The notes beneath the pieces are model-generated. The model saw only the letters and a program-made list of their open reading frames with translations, ran no database searches and was not told where the DNA came from. Below are positions 23,625 through 33,040 of a stretch of 64,000 bases of DNA, piece by piece. The translations under genes and the position numbers were made by a program. The first letter of the stretch is position 1; each line of letters starts with the position of its first letter. This DNA comes from Halomarinibacterium sp034670265. Its GTDB lineage: Bacteria; Bacteroidota; Bacteroidia; Flavobacteriales; Flavobacteriaceae. Location: the NCBI GenBank assembly GCA_034670265.1, contig JAXMNU010000002.1, positions 248,001 through 312,000 on the forward strand. Direction: 5' to 3'.

Positions 23625-25076
23625 ATGAATAAATACATTGTGGTTGATACTCCCAAAAACTGGGAGTTTCTAGACGGAAATATCCCTGTCATTTCTTCTC
23701 AGGATTATATTGCTAATCCTGCGTATTCCAAAGTTAAAAACGTACGTATTTTCAACCTTTGCCGAAATTATTCCTATCAATCAAAGGGATATTATGTTTC
23801 TCTTTTGGCTGAAGCCCGTGGCCATCTGGCAATTCCAACCACTAAGAATTTGGTGGATTTAAAATCACCCAAGATTGTAAAGATTATTTCGGAAGAATTT
23901 GATGAACTCATTCAGCAAAACCTTAAAAATATAAAGTCGCGAGAGTTTGATTTAAGCGTGTATTTTGGGCAAAACGTTGCCAGTAAATACAAAGAATTGA
24001 GTGCCATGTTCTTTCGGCATTTTCAAATTCCATTTATTAAAGTAAAATTTGTTTACAAGCATAGTTGGAAAATACAAAGTATTAAGTCGATTTCAATATT
24101 AGATATTTCTGAAGAACACAAACCCCTCGCCCATCAATTTGCAAAGGATTTCTTTTCAAAAAAACGATACGATACGGTGCGTCCTTCAAAAGCTATTTAC
24201 GATTTGGCCATTTTGGTACAACCTAACGATCCCGCACCGCCCAGCAATCCGAAGGCGTTAAAAAAGTTTATGGAAATTGCTGAAAAGCACAATTTTTACG
24301 TAGAAATTGTGGGTCCAAAAGACCTTTCTCGATTATCTTCATTCGACGCGTTACTAATCCGTCAAAGCACCGAAGTAAATAACGAAGCCTATGCCTTTGC
24401 ACGAAAAGCGCAACAAGAGAACATAGCTATTGTAGATTACCCAGATGCGATTTTAAAATGCTGCAATAAAGTTTTTATGGCAGAAGCACTTGAAAATGCC
24501 AATATTCCTGCTCCTAAAACTCGCATTGTACATCATGACAATGCCAAAGAAATTTTAACAGATTTACAATTACCGTGTATTCTCAAAGCCCCCGATTCTA
24601 CTTTTTCATTTGGAGTAAAAAAAGCAAAAACTGAGGAAGAATACTATGCCTTGGTGAAAACCATGTTACAAGAATCGGAATTGATTATTGCACAAGAGTT
24701 TTGTCCATCAGACTTTGATTGGCGTATTGGTATTCTCGATGGGCAACCTTTCTATGCTTGTAAGTATTATATGGCAAAAGGACACTGGCAAATTTATAAC
24801 TGGAATGCAAAAGATAAAGATGATCAAGACGGGAATGCAGATGTCATGGCAATTGAGGAAGTTCCAAAAAATATTATGGAGTCAGCGCTAAATGCTGGAA
24901 AAATTATGGGTCCAGGGCTTCTTGGAATCGACATCAAAGAAGTGAATGGAAAACCCCTAGTGATTGAAATTAACGATAATCCGAACATAGATTTTGGCGT
25001 GGAAGACCGTTATTATGGAGATTTGGTCTATTCAAAAATTATTGAAGCACTATTAAAACGCTTAGAAGATAAATAA
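23625..25076 (+). CDS. RimK-family ATP-grasp ligase with RLAN N-terminal domain
   Basis: 483 residues. An N-terminal RLAN-type domain (about 1-180) contains VRIFNLCRNYSYQSKGYYVS. The ATP-grasp region (about 280-480) has the ATP-binding lysines in CILKAPDSTFSFGVKK, EFCPSDFDWRIGIL and the metal site LLGIDIKE...VIEINDNPN. ATP-grasp enzymes of this group join a carboxylate to an amine, as RimK adds glutamate to protein S6. It overlaps the next ligase gene by one base and heads a four-gene pathway-like cluster. The substrate is unknown. Confidence 0.9.
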   Translation: MNKYIVVDTPKNWEFLDGNIPVISSQDYIANPAYSKVKNVRIFNLCRNYSYQSKGYYVSLLAEARGHLAIPTTKNLVDLKSPKIVKIISEEFDELIQQNLKNIKSREFDLSVYFGQNVASKYKELSAMFFRHFQIPFIKVKFVYKHSWKIQSIKSISILDISEEHKPLAHQFAKDFFSKKRYDTVRPSKAIYDLAILVQPNDPAPPSNPKALKKFMEIAEKHNFYVEIVGPKDLSRLSSFDALLIRQSTEVNNEAYAFARKAQQENIAIVDYPDAILKCCNKVFMAEALENANIPAPKTRIVHHDNAKEILTDLQLPCILKAPDSTFSFGVKKAKTEEEYYALVKTMLQESELIIAQEFCPSDFDWRIGILDGQPFYACKYYMAKGHWQIYNWNAKDKDDQDGNADVMAIEEVPKNIMESALNAGKIMGPGLLGIDIKEVNGKPLVIEINDNPNIDFGVEDRYYGDLVYSKIIEALLKRLEDK

Positions 25077-26296
25077 TGAAATATCATTTATTCGAAGTAT
25101 TCGGAATTGAGTTAGAATATATGTTGGTGAAAAAGCAACAGCTAAAGGTAGCTCCCATAGTAGACCAGTTAATAAATTCAAAAATGGGCTATGTTACCGC
25201 AGATGTAGATAATGGCGCTATTGAATGGAGCAACGAATTGGTCGCTCATGTGGTAGAATTAAAAACCAATGGGCCCACTCCCAACCTAAAAAACCTTTCA
25301 AAAAAATTCCATAAAAACATACTAGAGATTAACAATTTATTAAAGCCTCTAGAAGCAAAGCTACTTCCTACAGCATCGCATCCCTTAATGGATCCAAAAA
25401 CCGAAATGCAACTCTGGAAGCACAGTTATAGCGAAATTTATGCGCTTTATAATCGTATTTTTAACTGCAAAGGACACGGGTGGAGTAATGTGCAAAGTAT
25501 GCATATTAATCTTCCGTTTTATGATGATTTAGAATTTGAAAAGCTTCATGCAGCAGTACGTATATTATTACCCATAATTCCCGCATTAAGTGCTAGTTCT
25601 CCCATTTTTGAAGGGAAATACACTGGATTTTTGGATAGCCGTATGGAAGTTTATAAAACGAATCAGAAAGAAATTCCGCAAATGACCGGGAAAGTGATTC
25701 CTGAGCAGGTTTTTACAAAAAAAGAATATTACGAGAAGATATTTAAGCCTATTAATGTAGCCATAAAACCCTTTGATACCGAAGATATACTCGACCATCA
25801 TTTTTTAAATTCTCGTGGCGCCATTGCCCGTTTCGATAGAAATGCCATTGAAATTAGGGTAATCGATATTCAAGAATGTCCGCTGGCAGATGTTGCCATT
25901 GCAGCCTTTATCATTGAAGTTTTAAAACTATTGGTTTCAGAAAAATTAGGGTCTTTAAAAACCCAGAAATCTTTTCATGAAGATGAACTTTTTGACATTC
26001 TAAATGATGTGATTAAAAACGGTGAACATTCAGTAATTAAAGATAAAAAATACCTTCAACTGTTTAATATAGAAAATGAAACGATTGTATTAGATATTTG
26101 GAAATCTCTTTTCGAGATAGTGAAAGGGAGTCTCTCTTCAAAATATCAAAAAACCATGGAGGCTATTTTAGAGAATGGCACGCTATCCACAAGAATTTTA
26201 AAAGCAATTGGAAATGATTTTTCAGAAGAAAATATTTTGAAAGTATATAACGAATTAGGAGATTGTCTACAAGAGAATAAATTGTTTCTTCCATGA
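25076..26296 (+). CDS. Glutamate-cysteine ligase family 2 (GCS2)-like amide ligase
   Basis: 406 residues. The N-terminal FGIELEYMLVK has the glutamate pair typical of GCS2 enzymes, followed by NGAIEWSNELVAHVVELKTNG and a later arginine-rich block RGAIARFDRNAIEIRVIDIQ (about 241-260). The family makes gamma-glutamyl-type amide bonds using ATP. Glutathione synthesis is unlikely because the partner is an RLAN/RimK ligase, not GshB. It overlaps both neighbours (TAATG-type and ATGA), so translation is coupled. Confidence 0.87.
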   Translation: MKYHLFEVFGIELEYMLVKKQQLKVAPIVDQLINSKMGYVTADVDNGAIEWSNELVAHVVELKTNGPTPNLKNLSKKFHKNILEINNLLKPLEAKLLPTASHPLMDPKTEMQLWKHSYSEIYALYNRIFNCKGHGWSNVQSMHINLPFYDDLEFEKLHAAVRILLPIIPALSASSPIFEGKYTGFLDSRMEVYKTNQKEIPQMTGKVIPEQVFTKKEYYEKIFKPINVAIKPFDTEDILDHHFLNSRGAIARFDRNAIEIRVIDIQECPLADVAIAAFIIEVLKLLVSEKLGSLKTQKSFHEDELFDILNDVIKNGEHSVIKDKKYLQLFNIENETIVLDIWKSLFEIVKGSLSSKYQKTMEAILENGTLSTRILKAIGNDFSEENILKVYNELGDCLQENKLFLP

Positions 26297-26982
26297 AACT
26301 AGTTGTTTCTTGCGAGCACGGGGGGAATGAAATTCCAAAGGATTTTCAAAAATATTTCGTAAATCAAAGAGCCATTTTACAAAGTCATAGGGGCTATGAC
26401 CCGGGTACTTTGGATTTGTTTGAAGATGTAAAAGCACTTTCAGGTTTTTCAGAAAGCAATACTTTTTCAAGATTGTTGATTGAATGTAATCGCTCTTTAC
26501 ATCATCCTAAACTTTTTTCAGAATTCACAAAAAGTATTTCAGAAACTGAAAAAGAAAAACTCATTTCGACTCTTTACTTACCGTACCGAAATAGTATTGA
26601 AAATCACATTAGAACTTTTATTTTAGAAGAAAAAACGGTATTACATATCTCAATACATTCTTTTACACCAATATTAAATGGAGAGGAACGTAATAACGAT
26701 ATTGGGTTGCTATATGACTCTAAAAAGCCTTTTGAAAAAACCCTTTGTGAGCTTTGGAAAGCTTTTATAATAGAAGAATCTCCATTAATAAAAGTTAGAT
26801 TTAACTATCCCTACCTAGGCAGTGCAGACGGATTTACAACCTATTTACGGAAGCAATTTCCTGAAAATTATATAGGAATTGAATTGGAAGTCAACCAAAA
26901 ATGGGTGAAAAATGATGGATTGAATAAAACGATTAAATCGACCATTGTTAAAAGCATAAAAAAACTAATTACAATAAACTAA
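26293..26982 (+). CDS. N-formylglutamate amidohydrolase-like enzyme
   Basis: 229 residues. It begins LVVSCEHGGNEIP (His8 region), followed by YDPGTLDLF, ECNRSLHHPKLFS and HISIHSFTP (about 115-123), the conserved zinc-ligand and arginine blocks of the HutG/FGase family. In histidine breakdown this family releases formate from N-formylglutamate, but no hut genes are present. Here it overlaps the GCS2-like gene by ATGA and may cleave or edit the amide made by the two ligases. Confidence 0.88.
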   Translation: MKLVVSCEHGGNEIPKDFQKYFVNQRAILQSHRGYDPGTLDLFEDVKALSGFSESNTFSRLLIECNRSLHHPKLFSEFTKSISETEKEKLISTLYLPYRNSIENHIRTFILEEKTVLHISIHSFTPILNGEERNNDIGLLYDSKKPFEKTLCELWKAFIIEESPLIKVRFNYPYLGSADGFTTYLRKQFPENYIGIELEVNQKWVKNDGLNKTIKSTIVKSIKKLITIN

Positions 26983-26995
26983 AGTCCCTAATTAC

Positions 26996-27003
26996 TATCT
27001 TTG
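26996..27003 (+). promoter_or_regulatory. -7 element before the GNAT-nitrilase gene
   Basis: TATCTTTG, a perfect TAnnTTTG, 13 bp before the ATG at 27017. It suggests the fourth gene of the cluster can be transcribed separately. Confidence 0.45.
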
Positions 27004-27016
27004 AAAAAATCATTTC

Positions 27017-28543
27017 ATGAAAATAAAAAACATAGAAAATATTGAACTTTCTTTCTTAACTCTTGAAGACTACCAAGAACTTAAGGAAGCTATGATTAAA
27101 GCATACGCAACTATGCCAGATATGTACTGGCGAGAAAAGCAAATAAAAACACTTATTGAAAAATTTCCAAAAGGTCAGGTTGTTGTAAAAGTGAATAATC
27201 AAATTGCGGGTTGTGCGTTGTCGCTAATATTAGATTATGCAAAATTTGAAGAAGACAATTCGTATGAAGCTGTCACTGGCAACTACACCTTTAATACGCA
27301 TAATGATGAGGGAGATGTACTTTATGGTATAGATGTTTTTATAAAACCCGAATTTAGAGGATTACGATTAGGCCGACGTCTTTACGATTATCGAAAAGAA
27401 CTTTGCGAACGATTAAATTTACGTGGTGTTGCCTTTGGTGGAAGAATTCCTAATTACCACCAATACAAAGACACTTTATCCCCAAAAGAATATATAGACA
27501 AGGTTCGTAAAAAAGAAATTCACGATCCAGTTCTTAATTTTCAAATATCCAATGATTTTCACCCTGCAAAAATTTTAAAAAATTATTTAAAAGGAGATGC
27601 TGCTTCAAACGATTATGCTGTTTTATTAGAATGGGATAATGTATTATATGAAAAGCGAACTAAAAAACCTTCTACCATTAAAAAGGTGGTACGCTTGGGT
27701 TTGGTACAATGGCAAATGCGTCCTTACAAGGATTTTGATGAATTAATGCATCAGGTAGAATTTTTTGTAGATGCTGTTTCAGGATATCGTTCAGATTTTG
27801 CATTGTTTCCAGAGTTTTTTATGTCTCCTTTAATGGCAGAAAATAACCATTTAGATCCTCACGAGGCAATTAGAGAATTAGCTCAGTATTCAAAGATTAT
27901 AGTTGAAAAATTTTCAGAACTCGCTATATCCTATAACATCAATATTATTTCGGGGTCTATGCCCGAAATACGTGATGGAAACCTTTACAACGCTGGATAT
28001 CTTTGCAAAAGAGATGGAAGTGTAGAACGCTATGAAAAATTGCATGTTACCCCAGATGAAGCTAAAGTTTGGGGGCTTCAAGGCGGAAATAGCTTTAAAG
28101 TATTTGATACCGATTGTGGTAAAATAGGAATTTTAATTTGTTATGATTCTGAATTTCCAGAATTAAGCAGATTACTTGCCGATGAAGGCATGGATATTTT
28201 GTTTATTCCATTTTTAACCGATACTCAAAACGGATTCTCACGCGTAAGAAATTGTGCTCAAGCCCGTGCAATCGAAAATGAATGTTATGTCGCTATCGCT
28301 GGTAGTGTAGGTAACTTACCTAAAGTACATAATATGGATATGCAATATGCGCAATCTATGGTGTTTACACCCTGTGATTTTGCTTTTCCCGCTAACGGAA
28401 TTAAAGCCGAAGCCACTCCAAATACAGAAATGATTCTAATTTGTGATGTAGATATCGATCTGTTACGACAACTCAACTTGTTTGGTAGTGTCCGAAACTT
28501 ACGAGATAGAAGAACAGATATCTTCGATTTAAAAAAGAAATAA
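27017..28543 (+). CDS. GNAT acetyltransferase fused to a carbon-nitrogen hydrolase (nitrilase family)
   Basis: 508 residues. The N-terminal GNAT domain (about 1-215) has the acetyl-CoA loop RGLRLGRRLYDYR (about 115-127). The C-terminal nitrilase domain (about 225-508) has the full catalytic triad: Glu in LFPEFF, Lys in YEKLHVTPDE and Cys in GILICYDSEFPE. The fusion implies acylation of an amine and hydrolysis of an amide or nitrile in one route. It is on the same strand 34 bp after the FGase-like gene, which places it in the same pathway. Confidence 0.92.
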   Translation: MKIKNIENIELSFLTLEDYQELKEAMIKAYATMPDMYWREKQIKTLIEKFPKGQVVVKVNNQIAGCALSLILDYAKFEEDNSYEAVTGNYTFNTHNDEGDVLYGIDVFIKPEFRGLRLGRRLYDYRKELCERLNLRGVAFGGRIPNYHQYKDTLSPKEYIDKVRKKEIHDPVLNFQISNDFHPAKILKNYLKGDAASNDYAVLLEWDNVLYEKRTKKPSTIKKVVRLGLVQWQMRPYKDFDELMHQVEFFVDAVSGYRSDFALFPEFFMSPLMAENNHLDPHEAIRELAQYSKIIVEKFSELAISYNINIISGSMPEIRDGNLYNAGYLCKRDGSVERYEKLHVTPDEAKVWGLQGGNSFKVFDTDCGKIGILICYDSEFPELSRLLADEGMDILFIPFLTDTQNGFSRVRNCAQARAIENECYVAIAGSVGNLPKVHNMDMQYAQSMVFTPCDFAFPANGIKAEATPNTEMILICDVDIDLLRQLNLFGSVRNLRDRRTDIFDLKKK

Positions 28544-29854
28544 TTACTTAATAGGTTTAATGGCTTCTTGTCGTGTATTTACATACCGGAAGCCATTTTT
28601 ACCAAAAAACCCTGCCTCTTCAAGCATAATACGGATGTCTTTGTCCCATTCTTCAATAAAGACTGTGGTATTTAATTCAATAGCATAGACGGTGTTGTAA
28701 TGTAGCGGATAATCTCCATTTACTGGCACTCCTCCTTGTGAGTCCCACATACCCAAAGTAGTTCCAGAGCTATGCCCGTAGGTTCCCAGCGGATGCGTAT
28801 AAATGGATGGACGAAGTCCTTCTTCCTTTCCTTCAGCGAGTGATTTAAGTAAAATTTCATTTCCAGTTCTTCCAAATTCAAAATTACCAGTAAAGATATC
28901 CTGCACTCTATTTCCCAGTTTAAAAGCTTTCTGAAGAAAAACAGGGATTTGAGTTTCACCATCTTTCAAGACATAGGCATGCTGTTGGCAGTCAGTATTA
29001 AGTCCAATGTAAGTAATCCCAAAATCGCAATGGAGCAAATCGCCCTGTAGAATAACATCGTCTGGCTTTCCTTTACTGAAGGATTCAATATGACTTTTAA
29101 GTGCCTCGGAACTTCTTTGAACATCAATCGTTGGATGAAACCACGTTTCCAATCCTAAATCGGTTACTTTTTGTCGCATCCACCAAACCACATCTTCGGT
29201 CGTGGTAACCCCGGGTGTGATGACTTTAATCGAAAAAGCTTCATCAATAATATTGTGGGTAATTTCTACTAGCTGATTGTATAAATCCATTTCCTTTTCG
29301 GTGCGAGTTTCAATCCAAGCGATGGCTAATTTTTCTGCTGAAACTAATTTATCCTCCATCGATTGGGGAAGGGCTTCGAGTAATTCTTCGTAGTCTGTTT
29401 TCACCAATCCGTCTGCAATTCCAAAATATTCCGAATAATTAATCCCAATAGTCTTTGGATTTCGTTCTTCTATGATTTCCACCAATCGCGCCCATTGATT
29501 TGGTTGCTTTTCTTTATCCCAAGCCGAAGTGATGTTTTCCCCCACATCATAACGTGCCACCGCTAATTTTTCAATGGTATTGATCTCTTTATTACGGTAA
29601 AAAACAAGGATAGTTCTCCTACGCGCATTGAGCCAAGTAGCAGGTAACATCGTTTTCATGACAGGATCTTCATTGTATTCTCTTGAAATGACCAACCACA
29701 TGTCGATGTTTGTGTCATCCATTAACTGCGGAAGCAAATTATTAAATCTATCCGCTAAAATTTCACCCTTTAATTGCGCACGTTCGCGCTCTGGAAGGAT
29801 TTGTGCGTTAAGAATTGAAAAGCTAAAAATGAAAAATAAAAAAAGGAATCGCAT
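28544..29854 (-). CDS. Secreted M24 family metallopeptidase (Xaa-Pro aminopeptidase-like)
   Basis: 436 residues. Signal peptide 1-17 (SILNAQ). The pita-bread fold is recognisable by its metal ligands: Asp in HCDFGITYIGLNTDCQQH (two Asp), His in HPLGTYGHSSG, Glu in IELNTTV and Glu in LEEAGFF. It would remove N-terminal residues before proline in exported or imported peptides. Its stop abuts the stop of the GNAT-nitrilase gene on the other strand, with no terminator between. It lies 31 bp downstream of menE and may be read from the men transcript. Confidence 0.92.
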   Translation of the reverse strand: MRFLFLFFIFSFSILNAQILPERERAQLKGEILADRFNNLLPQLMDDTNIDMWLVISREYNEDPVMKTMLPATWLNARRRTILVFYRNKEINTIEKLAVARYDVGENITSAWDKEKQPNQWARLVEIIEERNPKTIGINYSEYFGIADGLVKTDYEELLEALPQSMEDKLVSAEKLAIAWIETRTEKEMDLYNQLVEITHNIIDEAFSIKVITPGVTTTEDVVWWMRQKVTDLGLETWFHPTIDVQRSSEALKSHIESFSKGKPDDVILQGDLLHCDFGITYIGLNTDCQQHAYVLKDGETQIPVFLQKAFKLGNRVQDIFTGNFEFGRTGNEILLKSLAEGKEEGLRPSIYTHPLGTYGHSSGTTLGMWDSQGGVPVNGDYPLHYNTVYAIELNTTVFIEEWDKDIRIMLEEAGFFGKNGFRYVNTRQEAIKPIK

Positions 29855-29885
29855 TGTTTATTTTTTTCAGAAAGATAAGAAATAT

Positions 29886-30968
29886 CTATTTCCGAAACTT
29901 TTGCAATACTTCTTTTACTTGCGAGCGTTTTACTTTACCCGTTTCGGTATATGGAAATTGTGATAAGGTGTACACTTTTTTGGGACGTTCGTAAGATTCT
30001 AACGTCGAAAATATTTCAGAATAATTAGGCTTTTCTTGTGAAGTAGAATCTTCAACAACTAAAACAAGCTTCTCGCCTAAGGCTTCATCTTTTTCCGAAG
30101 AAATAAGAAAAGGAATAGTAAAATACGGTTCTAGTTTCTTTTCAACAGTTTCTGGGTTAATCTTTACGCCGCCACTGTTAATAACAAAGTCTGCTCTTCC
30201 CAACCATTTAAACGAAATAGGTGAAGTAAGTTCCACTAAATCATTAGTAACAATTTCCTCTGAGGCAATTTTAGGGGCAGCGATTACCAAACAACCTCTA
30301 TCATCGATAGTAAATTTTACATTCGGAAAAGCGTGGTACACATCAGATTTTGCAAAGCCGTTAATTCGGCGCGCAGCCACGTGGGTAATGGTTTCGGTCA
30401 TTCCATATGTTGCAAATGCTTCCACAGCTTGATCCTGCAACATTTCTTCCATTTTTTTGGTAAGAATTCCTCCTCCTACAATCAACTTTTTTACTTTATC
30501 TAAAGCATTTATGGAATGATAGAGTTGATACGGCACCAAAGCCACAAAATCATAAGGGTTGTCGTATTGCACTAGCGCATCCTTATCGGGTGCCACTACG
30601 TGCAAATCCCATCCCAATACCATCGCACGAACCAGCATCATTTTACCCGCAATAAAATCGGATGACAAACAAAGTAATGCTTTTGTTCCTTCGCCTACTT
30701 TAAAATAAGCGCCAGTTGCTTCTGCACTGTGAATCATTTGCTCTTTGCGCAATTTTATTCTTTTAGGTTTCCCAGTGGAGCCGGAAGTTTGTACCTCAAC
30801 GAAATCATTAAAATTGAGCCATTCTTCTAAAAAAGTTGCCATACTCACCTCAAAATCGTCCCCTTGCTCTATTAAGCCTTCGGCGAAATTGAGTATTTCT
30901 TCGGCACTCTCAAAGGAGAGTCCGTTTAACTGAAATTTAGGGTGAATATGTGGTGAGGTTGGTTTCAA
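29886..30968 (-). CDS. menE: o-Succinylbenzoate-CoA ligase MenE
   Basis: 360 residues, shorter than most acyl-CoA synthetases, as usual for Bacteroidota MenE. ANL-superfamily motifs: P-loop TSGSTGKPKRIKLRK, TYGMTETITH, the INSGGVKINPETVE hinge and the C-terminal lysine in TETGKVKRSQV. It activates o-succinylbenzoate for naphthoate ring closure in menaquinone synthesis. The assignment is supported by menC and menA upstream on the same strand. Confidence 0.9.
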   Translation of the reverse strand: MKPTSPHIHPKFQLNGLSFESAEEILNFAEGLIEQGDDFEVSMATFLEEWLNFNDFVEVQTSGSTGKPKRIKLRKEQMIHSAEATGAYFKVGEGTKALLCLSSDFIAGKMMLVRAMVLGWDLHVVAPDKDALVQYDNPYDFVALVPYQLYHSINALDKVKKLIVGGGILTKKMEEMLQDQAVEAFATYGMTETITHVAARRINGFAKSDVYHAFPNVKFTIDDRGCLVIAAPKIASEEIVTNDLVELTSPISFKWLGRADFVINSGGVKINPETVEKKLEPYFTIPFLISSEKDEALGEKLVLVVEDSTSQEKPNYSEIFSTLESYERPKKVYTLSQFPYTETGKVKRSQVKEVLQKFRK

Positions 30969-30978
30969 ATTTCAGTAA

Positions 30979-31950
30979 TTATAATTCTAAAAGTGAATCT
31001 GTATTTTCAATTGAAGGAGGAGGCGGTGGTGGCTCAACCTTCCCGAAGAGCTTCTCTCCCCATCCTGTCCATTTATAACGCCATGCCATAATTCCTAAAA
31101 ATATGGGATACACCACCAATACAGGAATAATAACATCAACACCTGCAACTGGTTCTGAAATATCCTTAAAAATAGAATGTGTTTGAAAAGCGGTCCAATC
31201 TGCAGTAACAAGTAATGCGGCTACTAAATTATTTCCGGCGTGAAACCCTAATGCCAACTCCACGCCTTCATCCATCAAGGTCATAATTCCAAGAAGCAAT
31301 CCCGTGCCAATGTAATAGACCATAATAATATTGCCCATTTTTTCAACCTCTGGGTTAAAAAAGTGAAGGCTTCCAAAGATAACTGAGGTTACTATTAAAG
31401 GCACCCAACGATTCTTTGCCATAATGCCAATCCCTTGCATTAAGTACCCACGGAATAAATATTCTTCAAAACTCGTTTGCAATGGAATAAAAACAATAGC
31501 AATCAATGCTAGAATTAAAAAGGGCACTAACTTAAATTGGAACACATAGCTTTCAGGGTTTTGGTAATAATCCAAAAGTGTCATTGCTAGTGTTGTCACT
31601 GCAATTAAACCAAAGCCAAAAGCAAAACGCCCCCAATCTATTTTCTTTCTAGCAGTAGTTACGGCTATCATCTTTTGCTTATGCACCAATCTTACCCAAA
31701 AATAAAGGCCTAACAGACCAATGGCAAAAGACAGTAACATTAAAAATAAGGTGAGATTGGATTCTAATGCACCCATTAAAACGGTTGGGTCTTCAAGAGA
31801 AGCAATGTTACCTCCATCGGCAAGTATTTTTAACAGTACAGCAACAAGTAGCGGAATAGAGCCTAGTTGCCAAACCAAAAATATAACTACAAATCCTATA
31901 ATATACCTCCACGAGTCATGTAATGATTGATAGGCTCTTTCTATAAACAT
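30979..31950 (-). CDS. CPBP family intramembrane metalloprotease
   Basis: 323 residues with about eight hydrophobic segments. The CPBP (Rce1-like) motifs are present: EEYLFRGYLMQ (about 163-173, Glu pair and Arg), a second histidine motif FGSLHFFNPE and the third FHAGNN. The C-terminus is proline-rich (PPPPPPS). Such proteases process prenylated proteins or peptides; bacterial substrates are mostly unknown. It is wedged between menC (3 bp) and menE (10 bp), so it is part of the men transcript. Confidence 0.9.
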   Translation of the reverse strand: MFIERAYQSLHDSWRYIIGFVVIFLVWQLGSIPLLVAVLLKILADGGNIASLEDPTVLMGALESNLTLFLMLLSFAIGLLGLYFWVRLVHKQKMIAVTTARKKIDWGRFAFGFGLIAVTTLAMTLLDYYQNPESYVFQFKLVPFLILALIAIVFIPLQTSFEEYLFRGYLMQGIGIMAKNRWVPLIVTSVIFGSLHFFNPEVEKMGNIIMVYYIGTGLLLGIMTLMDEGVELALGFHAGNNLVAALLVTADWTAFQTHSIFKDISEPVAGVDVIIPVLVVYPIFLGIMAWRYKWTGWGEKLFGKVEPPPPPPSIENTDSLLEL

Positions 31951-31953
31951 GTA

Positions 31954-33000
31954 CTATAAATTTATCTTTTTCAAATCCCAAGGTTTATTGGGCTTGTAGG
32001 TTAAACATCCATTAAAAACTTCCAATGGAGAAAGTATATTATTAGTGTACAAACTTCCCGTTCCCAAACCTTGTGGCAATTTACTATTTTTTGTGAAGGT
32101 GTATTGGGAAATTGCGTTTAATCCTACATTACTTTCTAAAGCCGAAGTTATCCACCATCCTGCGTTGTGTTTTTCAGCTAAAGAAATCCACTCGTCGCTA
32201 CCTTTAAAACCACCAATAAAACTAGGCTTTAAGATAATATATTGCGGTTGTATGGTTTGCAAAAGTTGTTTCTTGTCTTCGGAAGAAAACACCCCAATAA
32301 GCTCTTCGTCCAACGCAATGGACAACGGACTATCCTCACATAAACGAGCCATTTCTTGCCATTGTTTTGGCTTTATGGGTTGTTCAATGGAATGTAATTG
32401 GAAATCTGATAATCGCTTCAGTTTTTCTAAAGCTTCTGAAGAAGAAAATGCACCATTAGCATCGACACGTAATTCTATTTCTGAAGCTGTAAATTCTTTC
32501 CGAAGGGATTTTAGCAACTCCACTTCGGTGTTGAAATCAATAGCGCCAATCTTCATTTTAATGCAAGTAAAACCTTCCTTTAGTTTTTCAGATATTTGTT
32601 GCTTCATAAAAGCTTTATCTCCCATCCAAATAAGTCCGTTGATTGGAATATTTACCTCTCCTTTGGAAAACTCCGAAGGAAATAATTCAAATTTATTTTC
32701 AGAATTTAAGGATCTAAAAGCCATCTCTACCCCTATTTGAATAGATGGAAACTCCGTTAAAGCTTCGTAAAGTGAATCTACTCCCAGGTAAATGTTATCA
32801 CAAACCCATTGTAATTTCTTTTCATAATCAGGTCGATCATCAATGCTTAATCCTCTTAAAATTCCGCATTCTCCAATACCCCAATTGTGTTCATCCTTCA
32901 AAATAAGAAACCAAGTTTCCTTTGTTTTCAGGATTCCTCGGGAGGTACCGCTCGGGCGTTTAAAATTGAGAATGTATTTTTGGATTGAAGCTTTTAGCAT
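31954..33000 (-). CDS. menC: o-Succinylbenzoate synthase MenC
   Basis: 348 residues from the ATG at 33000. An upstream in-frame ATG at 33051 is not used here because that extension is translated REP-like DNA. Enolase superfamily: Lys in CIKMKIG, Asp in RVDANGAF, Glu in SIEQPIK, Asp in ALDEEL and Lys in ILKPSFIGG, matching the MenC metal and acid-base positions. It dehydrates SHCHC to o-succinylbenzoate. It lies just upstream of the CPBP gene in the men cluster. Confidence 0.92.
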   Translation of the reverse strand: MLKASIQKYILNFKRPSGTSRGILKTKETWFLILKDEHNWGIGECGILRGLSIDDRPDYEKKLQWVCDNIYLGVDSLYEALTEFPSIQIGVEMAFRSLNSENKFELFPSEFSKGEVNIPINGLIWMGDKAFMKQQISEKLKEGFTCIKMKIGAIDFNTEVELLKSLRKEFTASEIELRVDANGAFSSSEALEKLKRLSDFQLHSIEQPIKPKQWQEMARLCEDSPLSIALDEELIGVFSSEDKKQLLQTIQPQYIILKPSFIGGFKGSDEWISLAEKHNAGWWITSALESNVGLNAISQYTFTKNSKLPQGLGTGSLYTNNILSPLEVFNGCLTYKPNKPWDLKKINL

Positions 33001-33009
33001 ATTGTGAGA

Positions 33010-33029
33010 CCCCTCGACTGCGCTCGGGG
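33010..33029. repeat. Small palindromic repeat CCCCTCGACTGCGCTCGGGG
   Basis: A GC-rich near-palindrome between the MBL gene and menC. It recurs at 36321-36360 with an insertion, and in related form at 7136 and 10345. If read as protein it gives VTPSAVEG, the source of a false N-terminal extension of MenC. Confidence 0.75.
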
Positions 33030-33040
33030 TGACATTATTA

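Noticed and set aside
32045..32740. 231-codon plus-strand open frame opposite menC
   Set aside because: It is antisense to a well-supported enolase-superfamily gene and its translation shows no domain pattern.
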